A stretch of 56,105 nt of DNA from Stenotrophomonas panacihumi (GCF_001431645.1 NZ_LLXU01000120.1:1-56105); one strand, 5' to 3'. Positions 17,666 through 25,583 are shown, counted from the stretch's first letter. The notes: generated by a model from the sequence alone, not told the origin. Program-made: numbers and translations.

Positions 17666-18337
17666 GCGCAGCGCCGCGCAGTCCAGCGATCGCTGGCCGA
17701 GCACGGACAGCGCGCGTAGCCGGGCCTCGTCCGCGCCGGCGCGCGCTTCGATCCACCAGCGCGAGCCGGTGGCGCCGCCACTGGGCACCACCTCGGCGCG
17801 GAAGCCGGCCGCGGCCAGTTCGGACTGGCGCCGCTCGGCGCCCTCGCGGCTGCGGTACTGGCCGAGCGCGATGTCGTTCTGCGTGCCGTTGCCGACGATG
17901 TAGTAGTCGCTCAGCCCCGCCGCCTTGATCTTCGCCACGGCGGCCTGGGCGGCCTCGCGGTCACCGACGCCGGTGAGCATCACCTTGAAGCTGCTGGCCT
18001 CGGCCACCTCGCGCACGCGCGGCGTGCGCAAGGCCTCGCCGGCGGCATTGCGCGCGGCCTCGGCGGCGGCCTGGTTCGGGAACGGCCCCAGGCGCAGGCA
18101 ACGCTCGGCAGGCGACGGCACCACCGGCTTGGCCGGCGCGGCAGCCGCTTGCGGAGTGGGCGCGGCCGGTGCGGCGGCGGCCTGCACGCGCGGCGGATCG
18201 ATCTGCTGCAGCGAGGCCACGCCTCCGCTGACGGCCGGCGGCGGTGCGGGCGGGCTCGCGGCCGGTCGCGTCGCCCACCACAGGGCGACACCGGCGTTGA
18301 GGATGGCGAGCACGACGATCAGGGCGCGGACATACAT
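17663..18337 (-). CDS. SPOR domain membrane protein
   Basis: Protein of 224 residues with an N-terminal membrane anchor (about 5-22), a Pro/Ala-rich periplasmic linker (about 25-75) and a C-terminal SPOR-like region. The latter includes CLRLGPFPNQAAAEAA and two further alpha/beta units, with GQYRSREGAERRQSELAAAGF near the end. SPOR domains bind denuded peptidoglycan glycan strands at division sites. It follows birA and coaX on the same strand, an arrangement I associate with Xanthomonadales. A TAGAAT-like -10 lies only six bases before its ATG, which suggests it can also be transcribed separately as a leaderless mRNA. Confidence 0.85.
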   Translation of the reverse strand: MYVRALIVVLAILNAGVALWWATRPAASPPAPPPAVSGGVASLQQIDPPRVQAAAAPAAPTPQAAAAPAKPVVPSPAERCLRLGPFPNQAAAEAARNAAGEALRTPRVREVAEASSFKVMLTGVGDREAAQAAVAKIKAAGLSDYYIVGNGTQNDIALGQYRSREGAERRQSELAAAGFRAEVVPSGGATGSRWWIEARAGADEARLRALSVLGQRSLDCAALR

Positions 18338-18343
18338 GCGGCG

Positions 18344-18349
18344 ATTCTA
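18344..18349 (-). promoter_or_regulatory. -10 element abutting the SPOR gene start (possible leaderless promoter)
   Basis: TAGAAT on the minus strand is separated from the ATG at 18337 by exactly six bases (CGCCGC). A transcript starting at the usual 6-7 bases after a -10 box would begin at or next to the A of the start codon. The extension GT before TAGAAT resembles an extended -10. A clear -35 was not found. Confidence 0.4.
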
Positions 18350-18380
18350 ACCAGCCCGGGCCGCGTGGCGACCAGCCAGG

Positions 18381-19115
18381 TCAGTCGGCGGCGGTCGGAT
18401 GATGCGCGGCCCATACCGCCAGGCCGTCGAGCACCAGCGAAGGATGATGTTCGGCGCCGGGCAGCAGCGGCAGCAGCGCCGGCGCGCCACCCCCATGCAG
18501 CAGCAGGCGTACCGGAGCCAGATCGAGGCTGGCCTGCTGCAGGCTGCGTTCGATCAGGGCCACCGCCGCGCCATCGCAACCGGACGCCAGCGCGTCGGCG
18601 GTGTCGTTGGCGAACTCGGCGTAGTCGCCGCCGCTGGCCGGCAACTGCGCGGCACGCTGGTGCAGGGCTTCGCGCATGGTGGTGGGCGAGGCACTGATGC
18701 GGCCGCCGCGATGCAGGCCGTCGGCGTCCATCAGGTCCACGGTCAACGCGGTGCCGACGCCTGCCACCAACACCGAGCCGAGCGCGCGCGCGCCAAGCAG
18801 GGCGAGGAAGCGATCCACGCCGAATTTTTCCGGCTGCGCGTAGGCCACGCGCACGCCCGCGCATTCGGCCAGCGTGCGCGCGATGCGGACATGGGTGAAG
18901 CGTTCGCGCAGGTGCGCGATGACATCGGCGGTGAGCGCCGGCGCGGCGACGCTGGCCACCCAGGCGGTGCCGCCGGAAGGCAGCGCGGCGGCGATGTCGG
19001 CCGACATCGCCTGCACGCCGTGCGCCCAGGCCTGCACGTCGCCGGCGCGGCCATCGCTGCGCAGCGGCGCGAATTTGAAACGGGAATTGCCCAGGTCGAA
19101 CAGCCAATCGCTCAT
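18381..19115 (-). CDS. coaX: type III pantothenate kinase
   Basis: Phosphorylates pantothenate in the first step of coenzyme A synthesis; 244 residues, usual for CoaX. The ASKHA-fold markers are the N-terminal DLGNSRFK (phosphate 1), GVDRFLAL in the pantothenate region and VAGVGTALTVDLMDADG (phosphate 2), followed by GGRISASPTTMREALH. Its ATG overlaps the stop of birA by four bases, so the two are co-translated. This pairing of birA and coaX is widespread in proteobacteria. Confidence 0.94.
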   Translation of the reverse strand: MSDWLFDLGNSRFKFAPLRSDGRAGDVQAWAHGVQAMSADIAAALPSGGTAWVASVAAPALTADVIAHLRERFTHVRIARTLAECAGVRVAYAQPEKFGVDRFLALLGARALGSVLVAGVGTALTVDLMDADGLHRGGRISASPTTMREALHQRAAQLPASGGDYAEFANDTADALASGCDGAAVALIERSLQQASLDLAPVRLLLHGGGAPALLPLLPGAEHHPSLVLDGLAVWAAHHPTAAD

Positions 19116-20077
19116 GCGGGTCTCACGCTCACTTCGCCGGCATGGAACAGGCGTTCGCCGGCGTCCAGGCGCACGCGCAGCGCGCCGTCGGGCGCCAGGC
19201 CCTGCGCGATGCCTTCATGGAAATGTCCGGCCTCCTCCACGCGCACGCGCCGGCCGGCCAGCACGTCGAGCGCGGCGTAGCGCGGCAGGAACGGCGCCAG
19301 CCCCTGGACTTCGAACAGCGCCAGCGCCGGCAGCAGCTGCGCGAGCAGCGCGGCGACGATGTCGTTGCGCGACACCGGTGCGCCGGCCAGCGTGTCCAGG
19401 TCCACCCAGGGCTGGCCGATGCCGGTGGCGAAGGCTTCGGGCATATGCACGTTGACGCCCAGGCCAATCACCGCACGCGCCGGGCCGGCCACTTCGCCGC
19501 CGCCTTCGATGAGCAGGCCGCCGAGCTTGCGGTCGCCGGCGAGCAGGTCGTTCGGCCACTTCAACCCGACATCGGCGAAACCACAGCCGCGCAGCGCCTC
19601 GGCCGCGGCCACGCCAACGGCCAGGCTGAGGCCCGCCAGTTGCGCCAGCCCGCCGCCGAAGCCACGCGACAGCGAGAGATAGATATGCGCCGCCAGCGGC
19701 GAGGCCCATTGGCGGCCCCGCCGGCCACGGCCACCGGTCTGGCGTTCGGCCAACAGCACCGCGGCGCCCTGCGCCGGCACGGGCCGGGCGAGGAGTTCGG
19801 TATTGGTGGAGTCCACGGTCCAGGCGATTTCGAGGCGGTCGAGCGCGGCGGCGGCCTCGGCCGGCAGCGCGGCCACGATGCGGTCGTGGTCGAGCAGTTC
19901 GACCGGATAGCCCAGGCCATAGCCCTCGCCGGCCCGGCCCTGGATATCGATGCCGGCCGCGCGCAGGTTCTGGATACGCTTCCATACGGCGGCCCGGGTC
20001 AGGCCGAAATCGCGCGCCAGGGCATCCCCGGACAGGCGGCCGAGGGCTAGCCGGGCCAGTAATGCGCGATCGTCCAC
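19112..20077 (-). CDS. birA: bifunctional biotin-[acetyl-CoA-carboxylase] ligase and biotin operon repressor
   Basis: Activates biotin with ATP, attaches it to acetyl-CoA carboxylase and represses biotin genes. With a GTG start at 20077 it has 321 residues, the same length as E. coli BirA, and GGAG sits at good spacing before the GTG. The N-terminal winged helix is complete (DALARDFGLTRAAVWKRIQNLR, about 20-41). The ligase core shows DSTNTELL, the ATP/biotin loop GGRGRRGRQW and KWPNDLL. The frame is open far upstream, but that sequence is antisense to other genes. The complete HTH predicts a DNA target; a matching inverted repeat lies before bioB at 54937-54970. Confidence 0.95.
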   Translation of the reverse strand: MDDRALLARLALGRLSGDALARDFGLTRAAVWKRIQNLRAAGIDIQGRAGEGYGLGYPVELLDHDRIVAALPAEAAAALDRLEIAWTVDSTNTELLARPVPAQGAAVLLAERQTGGRGRRGRQWASPLAAHIYLSLSRGFGGGLAQLAGLSLAVGVAAAEALRGCGFADVGLKWPNDLLAGDRKLGGLLIEGGGEVAGPARAVIGLGVNVHMPEAFATGIGQPWVDLDTLAGAPVSRNDIVAALLAQLLPALALFEVQGLAPFLPRYAALDVLAGRRVRVEEAGHFHEGIAQGLAPDGALRVRLDAGERLFHAGEVSVRPA

Positions 20078-20153
20078 GACCTCTCCGAAACACTCCGCCC
20101 GCAGGGCAAACGGCGGAATTATGGGGCAAGCGACCGGGGTCGCCCAGCGCCGC

Positions 20154-20184
20154 TTGCCAGCCGGCGTGAAAAGCGCGTTAGAAT
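20154..20184 (+). promoter_or_regulatory. possible sigma-70 promoter of the small secreted protein gene
   Basis: TTGCCA (20154-20159) and TAGAAT (20179-20184) are spaced by 19 bases, a little longer than ideal. A start near 20191 would give a leader of about 20 bases before the ATG at 20210. Confidence 0.35.
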
Positions 20185-20209
20185 CGGGCGCTTGGGCCCC
20201 CCTTCCGGG

Positions 20210-20491
20210 ATGTCGACGATGCGCCGATCCGCCTGCTTGCTCCTCCTGCTGACCCCGGCCGTGGCCTGGGCGTCCGGCGGCATGGCCGCGGCGGACCATG
20301 GCACCTGCGTGACGCCGGGCTCGGCGGCACATGGTCCTGCGCCCGACGTCGTGCCCGTGCCGCCATCGCATTCGCCGGGCCATCGCCCGACGACGATCAC
20401 GCCCAGCGGCGGTGGCGATGACAGCGAACTGCTGCCGCCGCGCGGCCGCATGCCGAAATGGCACAGCTTCCTGCCGGGCATGTTCCGCTGA
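20210..20491 (+). CDS. small secreted Pro/His/Gly-rich protein, unknown function
   Basis: Predicted 93-residue exported protein. ATG codons at 20210 and 20219 both lead into a signal peptide (RRSACLLLLLTPAVAWA) with a likely cleavage after AWA. The mature part is low in hydrophobic residues and rich in Pro, Gly, His and Thr, with PSHSPGHRPTT and an acidic-basic end. No domain was recognised and no Shine-Dalgarno sequence is evident. Its last 34 bases overlap the predicted start of mtfA, so the two may be translationally coupled. Confidence 0.55.
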   Translation: MSTMRRSACLLLLLTPAVAWASGGMAAADHGTCVTPGSAAHGPAPDVVPVPPSHSPGHRPTTITPSGGGDDSELLPPRGRMPKWHSFLPGMFR

Positions 20492-21249
20492 TCCAGCGTT
20501 TGCTGGGCTGGCTGCGCCGCCCGCCTCCGACGATCGACGACGCAACGTGGGCCCAGGCCCGCGCGCACTGTCCGTGGATCGACGCCCTCGATGCCGCACG
20601 CGAAGAGAAGTTGCGTGCGCTGGTCGCGCGGTTCCTGCACGAGAAGACGATCTCGCCAGTCGACGGGCTGGCGCTGGAGGCATGGCAGGTCGTGCTGCTC
20701 GCCGCGATGTGCTGCTTGCCGCTGCTGGAAGTCGGCCCGGGCGGATGGCGCGGCTGGTCGCAGCTGATCATCTACCCGGATGCCTTTCGCGTGCACCGCA
20801 GCCATGTCGATGCAGCCGGCGTGTTGCACGAGTGGGAGGACGAACTGATCGGCGAGGCGTGGGACCAGGGGCCACTGATCCTGTCGTGGGCCGACGTGCA
20901 GGCCGATCTCGCCGAGCCGCATGCCGGCTACCACGTCGCCGTGCACGAGATGGCGCACAAGCTCGACGTGCTCGATGGCGCGCTGGATGGCACCCCGCCG
21001 TTGCCGCGCGAGTGGCAGCGGGAATGGGCGAAGGATTTCCAGGAAGCGTACGACGCATTCTGCCAGCGCGTGGATGCCGGCAAACGCACGCGCATCGACG
21101 CGTATGCGGCCGAGGCGCCGGAGGAATTCTTCGCGGTGGTCAGCGAATACCACTTCTCCGCGCCAGGCGTGCTGGCCGAGGCGATGCCGAAGGTCGCCGA
21201 GCACCTGCGCAGGTATTACGGCGCGTCGCCATTCGAAGGGCGCGGCTGA
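20458..21249 (+). CDS. mtfA: MtfA-like zinc-dependent peptidase
   Basis: Cytosolic metallopeptidase of the MtfA (Mlc titration factor A, DUF980) family, about 263 residues against 265 in E. coli. It contains the zinc motif HEMAH at 163-167 (His163, Glu164, His167) and the later acidic motif PEEFFAVVSEYHF that supplies the third ligand. E. coli MtfA binds the glucose repressor Mlc and regulates the PTS glucose transporter. Xanthomonads mostly lack that circuit, so here only the peptidase role is safe. The exact start is uncertain: the ATG at 20458 overlaps the preceding gene by 34 bases and no better start is visible nearby. Confidence 0.88.
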   Translation: MAQLPAGHVPLIQRLLGWLRRPPPTIDDATWAQARAHCPWIDALDAAREEKLRALVARFLHEKTISPVDGLALEAWQVVLLAAMCCLPLLEVGPGGWRGWSQLIIYPDAFRVHRSHVDAAGVLHEWEDELIGEAWDQGPLILSWADVQADLAEPHAGYHVAVHEMAHKLDVLDGALDGTPPLPREWQREWAKDFQEAYDAFCQRVDAGKRTRIDAYAAEAPEEFFAVVSEYHFSAPGVLAEAMPKVAEHLRRYYGASPFEGRG

Positions 21250-21261
21250 AAGACCCTGCGT

Positions 21262-22680
21262 TTACAGCCCCGGCGGCAACGTCACTTCGAACCGCGCGCC
21301 ACCCAGTTCCTGCGAGCGGGTCACGTGCAGCTCGCCGCGATAACCCCTCACCAGGTCCTGCACGATCGACAGCCCGATGCCGTGGCCCTGCACGCGCTCG
21401 TCGCCGCGCACGCCACGCTGCAGGATCTTCGCCACCGCTTCCGGCGCGATGCCCGGGCCATCGTCGTCCACCGCCAGCATCAGGCCCGCCCGCTTGCTGC
21501 TGCCCGCACCGGCCGTCGGCCTGGCGGTGAGCAGCACGCGGCTGCGCGCCCACTTGAAGGCATTCTCCAGCAGGTTGCCGAGAAGCTCCTGCAGGTCGCC
21601 TGGCTCGCCGTAGAAACGCGCGTTCGGGTCGATCTCGAACTCGCACAGCACGCCCTTGGTCGCATAGACCTTCTCCAGGCCGCGTACGATTTCCTCGGCG
21701 TTGGATTCGATCGGCACGGGCGCGGCGAACAGCTTGTGGCCGCTGGAGGCTGCGCGCGCCAGTTGGTAGGAGACGAGATTGTTCATGCGCCGCAGCTGCA
21801 CGTCGAACTCCTCGCGCAGGTCGGCATCGCCGGCGCCGCTGTCCAACTGCGTGCGCAGTACCGCCAGCGGCGTCTTCAGGCTGTGCGCGAGGTCGGCCAG
21901 CGTGTTGCGCTGGCGGTCGAGGTTCTCGCGCTCGCTTTCGATGAAGGCGTTGATGCTGTCGGTGAGCGGCTCCAGCTCGCGCGGATGGTGCTCGGTCATG
22001 CGCAGCGCTTCACCGCGCTGCACCTTGCTGAGCTCGTTCACCACGCGTCGCAGCGGCCGCAGGCTCCACTGCAGGATGAAGGTTTGCAGCAGCAGCAGGA
22101 AGATGCCGGTGATGCCCAGGTAGAACCACACCGCGCTGCGGAACACGCGCAGCTGCGCCCCCAGCGAGCGCGCATCCTCCATCACGTAGATGGTGTACGG
22201 AATCTCGTGGCCGGGCTCGGGTTCGTAGATCACGCCCTGCCCGTAGCGATAGACCTGGCCCTTGCTGCCGTCGATCTGCACCATGTCCAGCGGGCCGGTG
22301 AACTCTTCCTGGCGCGGGCCGAGCATCGGGCCGGATACCGGCAATACCGGGCCTTCGGCCGACATCGACGACCAGCGTTCGTCCGGACGGATGACTTCGG
22401 CATACAACCCGCCGCCGGGGACGTCGAAGCGCGCGTCCGGCGACTGCTCGCGGATATACAGCGAGCCATCGCGCAGGAAGTCGATGCTGCCGTTGTAGGC
22501 GGTGGCGTAGTTTTTCAGGCGGCTGCGCAGGTTATCCATCGCCGTGTCGGCGAAGGCGGCATCCAGCGCGTAGCCGGCCAGCGCGAGGAAGGCCACCAGG
22601 CTGATACTGGCGGCCAGCAACTGGCGTGCCTGCAGCGAGCGCGGCCGCCAACGCTTGAACCACCGAAGACGGACGCTCAC
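21262..22680 (-). CDS. phoQ: sensor histidine kinase, PhoQ-like
   Basis: Inner-membrane sensor kinase of 472 residues. Two membrane helices (about 19-41 and 183-204) flank a periplasmic sensor of about 140 residues. A HAMP-like linker, an H-box with His266 in DLAHSLKTPLA, an N-box NLLENAFKWA and a G-box DDDGPGIAP follow. The SLKTPLA form of the H-box and the partner gene upstream fit PhoQ. The periplasmic domain contains several acidic residues but no long acidic cluster that would prove magnesium sensing. It lies 28 bases downstream of the response-regulator gene in the same operon. Confidence 0.9.
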   Translation of the reverse strand: MSVRLRWFKRWRPRSLQARQLLAASISLVAFLALAGYALDAAFADTAMDNLRSRLKNYATAYNGSIDFLRDGSLYIREQSPDARFDVPGGGLYAEVIRPDERWSSMSAEGPVLPVSGPMLGPRQEEFTGPLDMVQIDGSKGQVYRYGQGVIYEPEPGHEIPYTIYVMEDARSLGAQLRVFRSAVWFYLGITGIFLLLLQTFILQWSLRPLRRVVNELSKVQRGEALRMTEHHPRELEPLTDSINAFIESERENLDRQRNTLADLAHSLKTPLAVLRTQLDSGAGDADLREEFDVQLRRMNNLVSYQLARAASSGHKLFAAPVPIESNAEEIVRGLEKVYATKGVLCEFEIDPNARFYGEPGDLQELLGNLLENAFKWARSRVLLTARPTAGAGSSKRAGLMLAVDDDGPGIAPEAVAKILQRGVRGDERVQGHGIGLSIVQDLVRGYRGELHVTRSQELGGARFEVTLPPGL

Positions 22681-22708
22681 GCTGCTGTCTGTTCCGTGAC
22701 GCGAGGGA

Positions 22709-23392
22709 TCAGCCCTCGGTGCGCGGGATCGCGAAGCGGTAGCCGCGGCCGCGCACGGTCTCGATCGGCTTCAGTTCGCCGTCCGGATCCAGCTTCTTGC
22801 GCAGGCGGCCGATGAAGACCTCCAGCACGTTCGAGTCGCGGTCGAAGTCCTGCTGGTAGATGTGCTCGGTGAGGTCGGCCTTGGAGACCAGTTCACCGGC
22901 ATGCATCATCAGGTACTCCAGCACCTTGTACTCGTAGCTGGTGAGGTCGACATTGCTGCCGTTGACGCTGACCGTCTGCGCGGCCAGGTCCAGCGCGACC
23001 GGGCCGCATTCCAGCGTGGGCTTGCTCCAGCCGGCGGCGCGGCGCAGCAGCGCGTTGACGCGGGCGAGCAGCTCTTCGACATGGAACGGCTTGACCAGGT
23101 AATCGTCGGCGCCCTGCTTGAGGCCTTCGACCTTGTCCTGCCAGCTGGAACGCGCGGTGAGGATCAGCACCGGGAATTTCTTGCCCTCGTCGCGGAGCGC
23201 CTTGATCAGCTCCATGCCCGACATCTTCGGCAGGCCCAGGTCGATGATGCCGACGTCGAACGGCACCTCGCGGCCCATGTACAGGCCCTCCTCGCCATCC
23301 TGCGCCGCATCGACCGCGAAGCCTTCGCGCTTGAGGCGCGCGGCAAGGGTCTCGCGCAGGGGGGCTTCGTCTTCGACCAGAAGGATACGCAT
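22709..23392 (-). CDS. phoP: OmpR-family response regulator, PhoP-like
   Basis: Two-domain DNA-binding response regulator of 227 residues. The receiver domain has the acidic pocket EDE (7-9), phosphoacceptor Asp51 in IIDLGLP, T at ILTAR and K in VKPF. The C-terminal winged helix ends with VLEVFIGRLRKKLDP and TVRGRGYRF. Length and sequence fit PhoP. GGGAGAG lies three bases before the ATG. It sits between a PepSY-domain gene and phoQ on the minus strand. Confidence 0.93.
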   Translation of the reverse strand: MRILLVEDEAPLRETLAARLKREGFAVDAAQDGEEGLYMGREVPFDVGIIDLGLPKMSGMELIKALRDEGKKFPVLILTARSSWQDKVEGLKQGADDYLVKPFHVEELLARVNALLRRAAGWSKPTLECGPVALDLAAQTVSVNGSNVDLTSYEYKVLEYLMMHAGELVSKADLTEHIYQQDFDRDSNVLEVFIGRLRKKLDPDGELKPIETVRGRGYRFAIPRTEG

Positions 23393-23463
23393 GAACTCTC
23401 CCTAGTTACGTTTGGCTGGCCGGCGGCCAGGGGAAACTGAAGTGGTTAAGCCACTATCGCCAG

Positions 23464-23838
23464 TCACGGGTTATCGCCGCGTGGTGGCGTCGCCGGTTCG
23501 ACCGGGCGTGGAGCGCGCGGCGGGGCGCGGTCCGGTGCCGGATCGTCCATGTAGCGGACGCGGCCACGGTCATCCATGTACTTCACACGGTTGATGTTGC
23601 GTCCGTCGAAAGGCACCTGCTCGGCGCCGAGGATCTGCCCGCCGGTCGTGCGCTGCACGCGGCGGATGGCGTCGGACAGCGAACGGCCGTCCGCATTGCC
23701 GGCGCGCCCGCCACTCCGGGGAAACGCATCGCGCGCCTCGGGGGGGCCGCGGTCCTGCGCCGCCACGGCAGGCAGGGCGGCCAGCGCCAGCGCGGCGGCC
23801 ACTGCGAGACTCGAAAGGCGGAGGGAAGCAAGCGTCAC
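23464..23838 (-). CDS. small periplasmic PepSY-like protein linked to phoPQ
   Basis: Exported protein of 124 residues. The GTG at 23838, with AGGA eight bases upstream, gives a signal peptide (SSLAVAAALALAALPAVAA). The middle part, LSDAIRRVQRTTGGQILGAEQVPFDGRN, followed by VKYMDDRGRVRYMDD, follows the helix-strand pattern of PepSY domains; the tail is rich in Pro, Asp and Arg. It is the first gene of the run leading into phoP and phoQ, 71 bases upstream of phoP. A role as accessory or feedback protein of that system is an inference from position alone. Confidence 0.72.
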   Translation of the reverse strand: MTLASLRLSSLAVAAALALAALPAVAAQDRGPPEARDAFPRSGGRAGNADGRSLSDAIRRVQRTTGGQILGAEQVPFDGRNINRVKYMDDRGRVRYMDDPAPDRAPPRAPRPVEPATPPRGDNP

Positions 23839-23985
23839 GGCCAGAATCCTAGCGGAGCGGGAGAAATCGTTCAAAAATCGTGAAAGCCGGATTCCGCGGC
23901 AGTGCCGAGGAACCCCAGAAAACGAGGCAAATTCTTGATTTTTCGGGGTGAATCCGATCTGAACTTTTCTGACCCGTCGCTCGCC

Positions 23986-24005
23986 TCGTTCAGACAAATG
24001 AACGA
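23986..24005. promoter_or_regulatory. inverted repeat upstream of the PepSY-phoP-phoQ run
   Basis: TCGTTCA (23986-23992) and TGAACGA (23999-24005) are perfect 7-base arms with a 6-base AT-rich spacer. They lie in a comparatively AT-rich 220-base gap between the dusA end and the PepSY start. A direct GATCTGAAC-like repeat is nearby. It may be an operator or a binding site of PhoP itself. Confidence 0.35.
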
Positions 24006-24036
24006 TCAAGCATAGCCATTCTGTGACGCGTTGCAA

Positions 24037-24058
24037 GCTTCCGGCCTTGGCCGGAAGC
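24037..24058 (-). terminator. hairpin after dusA
   Basis: GCTTCCGGCC (24037-24046) and GGCCGGAAGC (24049-24058) form a perfect 10-pair stem directly after the dusA stop. The following minus-strand sequence is TTGCAACG, so the U-tract is weak. Confidence 0.6.
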
Positions 24059-24062
24059 CGCC

Positions 24063-25085
24063 TCAGGCCGCGACGCGGCGGCCCTGGGCTTCGGTGACGG
24101 CGAGCGCCTCGGCGACCAGCGACCAGTCGGCGCCGGGGCGATGCGCGCCTTCGCTGAGGATCTGGCGGAACGCGCGGCCGCCGGGTTGGCCGAGGAACAG
24201 CCCGAGGATATGGCGGGTGATGTGCTTGAGCGCGAGGCCTTTTTCCAGCTGCGCTTCGACGTAAGGACGCAGCGCGAGCAGCAATTCGCCGCGCGGGCGC
24301 GGCGCGGTGCCGGTGAGCGCGGCGTCGAGGCGATGCAGCACGTAGGGATCGTGATACGCGGCGCGGCCGAGCATCACGCCATCGACGTGCGTCAGGTGCG
24401 CCTGCGCGGCTTCAACTTCGGCGATGCCGCCGTTGAGCACGACCGGCAGCTGCGGGCGCTCCTGCTTGAGGCGATAGGCCCAGTCATAGCGGAGCGGCGG
24501 GATTTCGCGGTTTTCCTTGGGCGAAAGCCCCTTCAGCCATGCATTGCGCGCGTGCACGACGACCATGCGGCTGCCGGCACGGACGACCTGGTCGACGAAG
24601 TCGGCGAAGACGTCGTAGTCGTTGTCCTCATCCACGCCGAGGCGGCATTTCACCGTGACGGGAATGGTCGTGGCTTCCGACATCGCCGCCACGCACTCGG
24701 CCACCAGCGACGGCTCGCGCATCAGGCAGGCGCCGAAACGGCCGGCCTGCACGCGGTCGGACGGGCAACCGCAATTGAGGTTGACCTCGACGTAGCCCCA
24801 CTCACCGGCGATGCGCGCGGCCTGGGCGAGCAGTTCCGGTTCGCTGCCGCCGAGCTGCAGGGCCAGGGGCTGTTCTGTGGGGTCGAAGCCGAGCAGGCGC
24901 TCGCGGTCGCCATGCATCACCGCGTTGGCGTGGACCATCTCGGTGTACAGGCGCGCCGACGGCGCCAGCAGTCGGTGGAAGACGCGGCAATGGCGGTCGG
25001 TCCAGTCCATCATGGGGGCCACGGACAGGCGCAGGGAATCGTCGTAGCGCTGCGCGGCGCTGGCAGGGGAGAGCGAGGAAGCCAT
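24063..25085 (-). CDS. dusA: tRNA-dihydrouridine synthase A
   Basis: FMN-dependent enzyme that reduces uridines 20/20a in the tRNA D-loop, 340 residues. Family markers are APMMDWTDRHCR near the start, the catalytic cysteine 107 in VNLNCGCPSDRVQAG, the FMN-binding VKCRLGVDE and VVHARNAWLKGLSPKENR, which is typical of DusA. The ATG at 25085 follows a TAGAAT hexamer by only six bases, suggesting a leaderless transcript. It is a single-gene unit with a hairpin after the stop. Confidence 0.95.
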   Translation of the reverse strand: MASSLSPASAAQRYDDSLRLSVAPMMDWTDRHCRVFHRLLAPSARLYTEMVHANAVMHGDRERLLGFDPTEQPLALQLGGSEPELLAQAARIAGEWGYVEVNLNCGCPSDRVQAGRFGACLMREPSLVAECVAAMSEATTIPVTVKCRLGVDEDNDYDVFADFVDQVVRAGSRMVVVHARNAWLKGLSPKENREIPPLRYDWAYRLKQERPQLPVVLNGGIAEVEAAQAHLTHVDGVMLGRAAYHDPYVLHRLDAALTGTAPRPRGELLLALRPYVEAQLEKGLALKHITRHILGLFLGQPGGRAFRQILSEGAHRPGADWSLVAEALAVTEAQGRRVAA

Positions 25086-25091
25086 GCCGCC

Positions 25092-25097
25092 ATTCTA
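25092..25097 (-). promoter_or_regulatory. -10 element abutting dusA (possible leaderless promoter)
   Basis: TAGAAT on the minus strand is followed by GGCGGC and then the dusA ATG, the same geometry as at the SPOR gene. The extended form GGTAGAAT is present. No good -35 box is visible. Confidence 0.4.
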
Positions 25098-25303
25098 CCG
25101 GGACGTACCCGCATCGCCCGACCGGGCCGTTCAGCCGCCCCGTCTGTAGGGCAACGCCGCGCACCTGCGTCCTGCTCAACCTGCATTCGAACGATCGCAT
25201 GGAGGCCGCGCGCCGCCGACACGAAAGTCTCTCCGTCGTCGCGTGCCACGGCGGGGCAGGCATCCCGGCGGCAATCCTCGAAGAATGCATAAGGAGCAAT
25301 GCA

Positions 25304-25504
25304 ATGCGAGTACTGAGCAAACAGGACATCGCCGCGGTGGCGGGTGGCAAGCTGGAGTGCAGCGTCGGCATCCCGTCCGGCGTGTCCTGCAAGGGTAGCC
25401 CCGGCGATTTCAGGAACGCCGGCATGCGGCTGTGGGCCCTGAGCGCCACCAACCCCGTCAGCGGGCCCGGCATCGTCATGCGGATCTACAGGCGCCTGAG
25501 CTGA
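25304..25504 (+). CDS. small peptide precursor with a double-glycine type leader
   Basis: A 66-residue peptide that starts MRVLSKQDIAAVAGG. This fits the leader of class II bacteriocins and microcins (charged start, spaced hydrophobics, GG at 14-15), which is cut by C39-peptidase ABC transporters. The predicted mature part has 51 residues, two cysteines (18 and 29), many Gly, Pro and Ser, and a basic end with MRIYRRLS. AAGGAG lies seven bases before the ATG, one of the strongest ribosome-binding sites in the window, and a perfect hairpin follows the stop, so it looks like a real single-gene unit. No C39 transporter, immunity or modification gene is nearby. The alternative is an unrelated small cytoplasmic protein. 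Confidence 0.65.
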   Translation: MRVLSKQDIAAVAGGKLECSVGIPSGVSCKGSPGDFRNAGMRLWALSATNPVSGPGIVMRIYRRLS

Positions 25505-25512
25505 CCCTCCTG

Positions 25513-25534
25513 GCCCGGGGCCTCGGCCCCGGGC
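25513..25534 (+). terminator. hairpin after the double-glycine peptide gene
   Basis: GCCCGGGGCC (25513-25522) and GGCCCCGGGC (25525-25534) form a perfect 10-pair stem nine bases after the stop codon. Only two T follow, so it may work as a terminator or as a 3' stabiliser. Confidence 0.6.
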
Positions 25535-25583
25535 TTAACGGATAGGCCTGATGCGTGTTGCGTTTGATTCCAGGAACGTCGAA

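Noticed and set aside
20078..20683. An upstream extension of birA by about 200 residues
   Set aside because: It is antisense to the small secreted protein gene and the start of mtfA, and the GTG at 20077 gives a protein of exactly the family length with a good ribosome-binding site.
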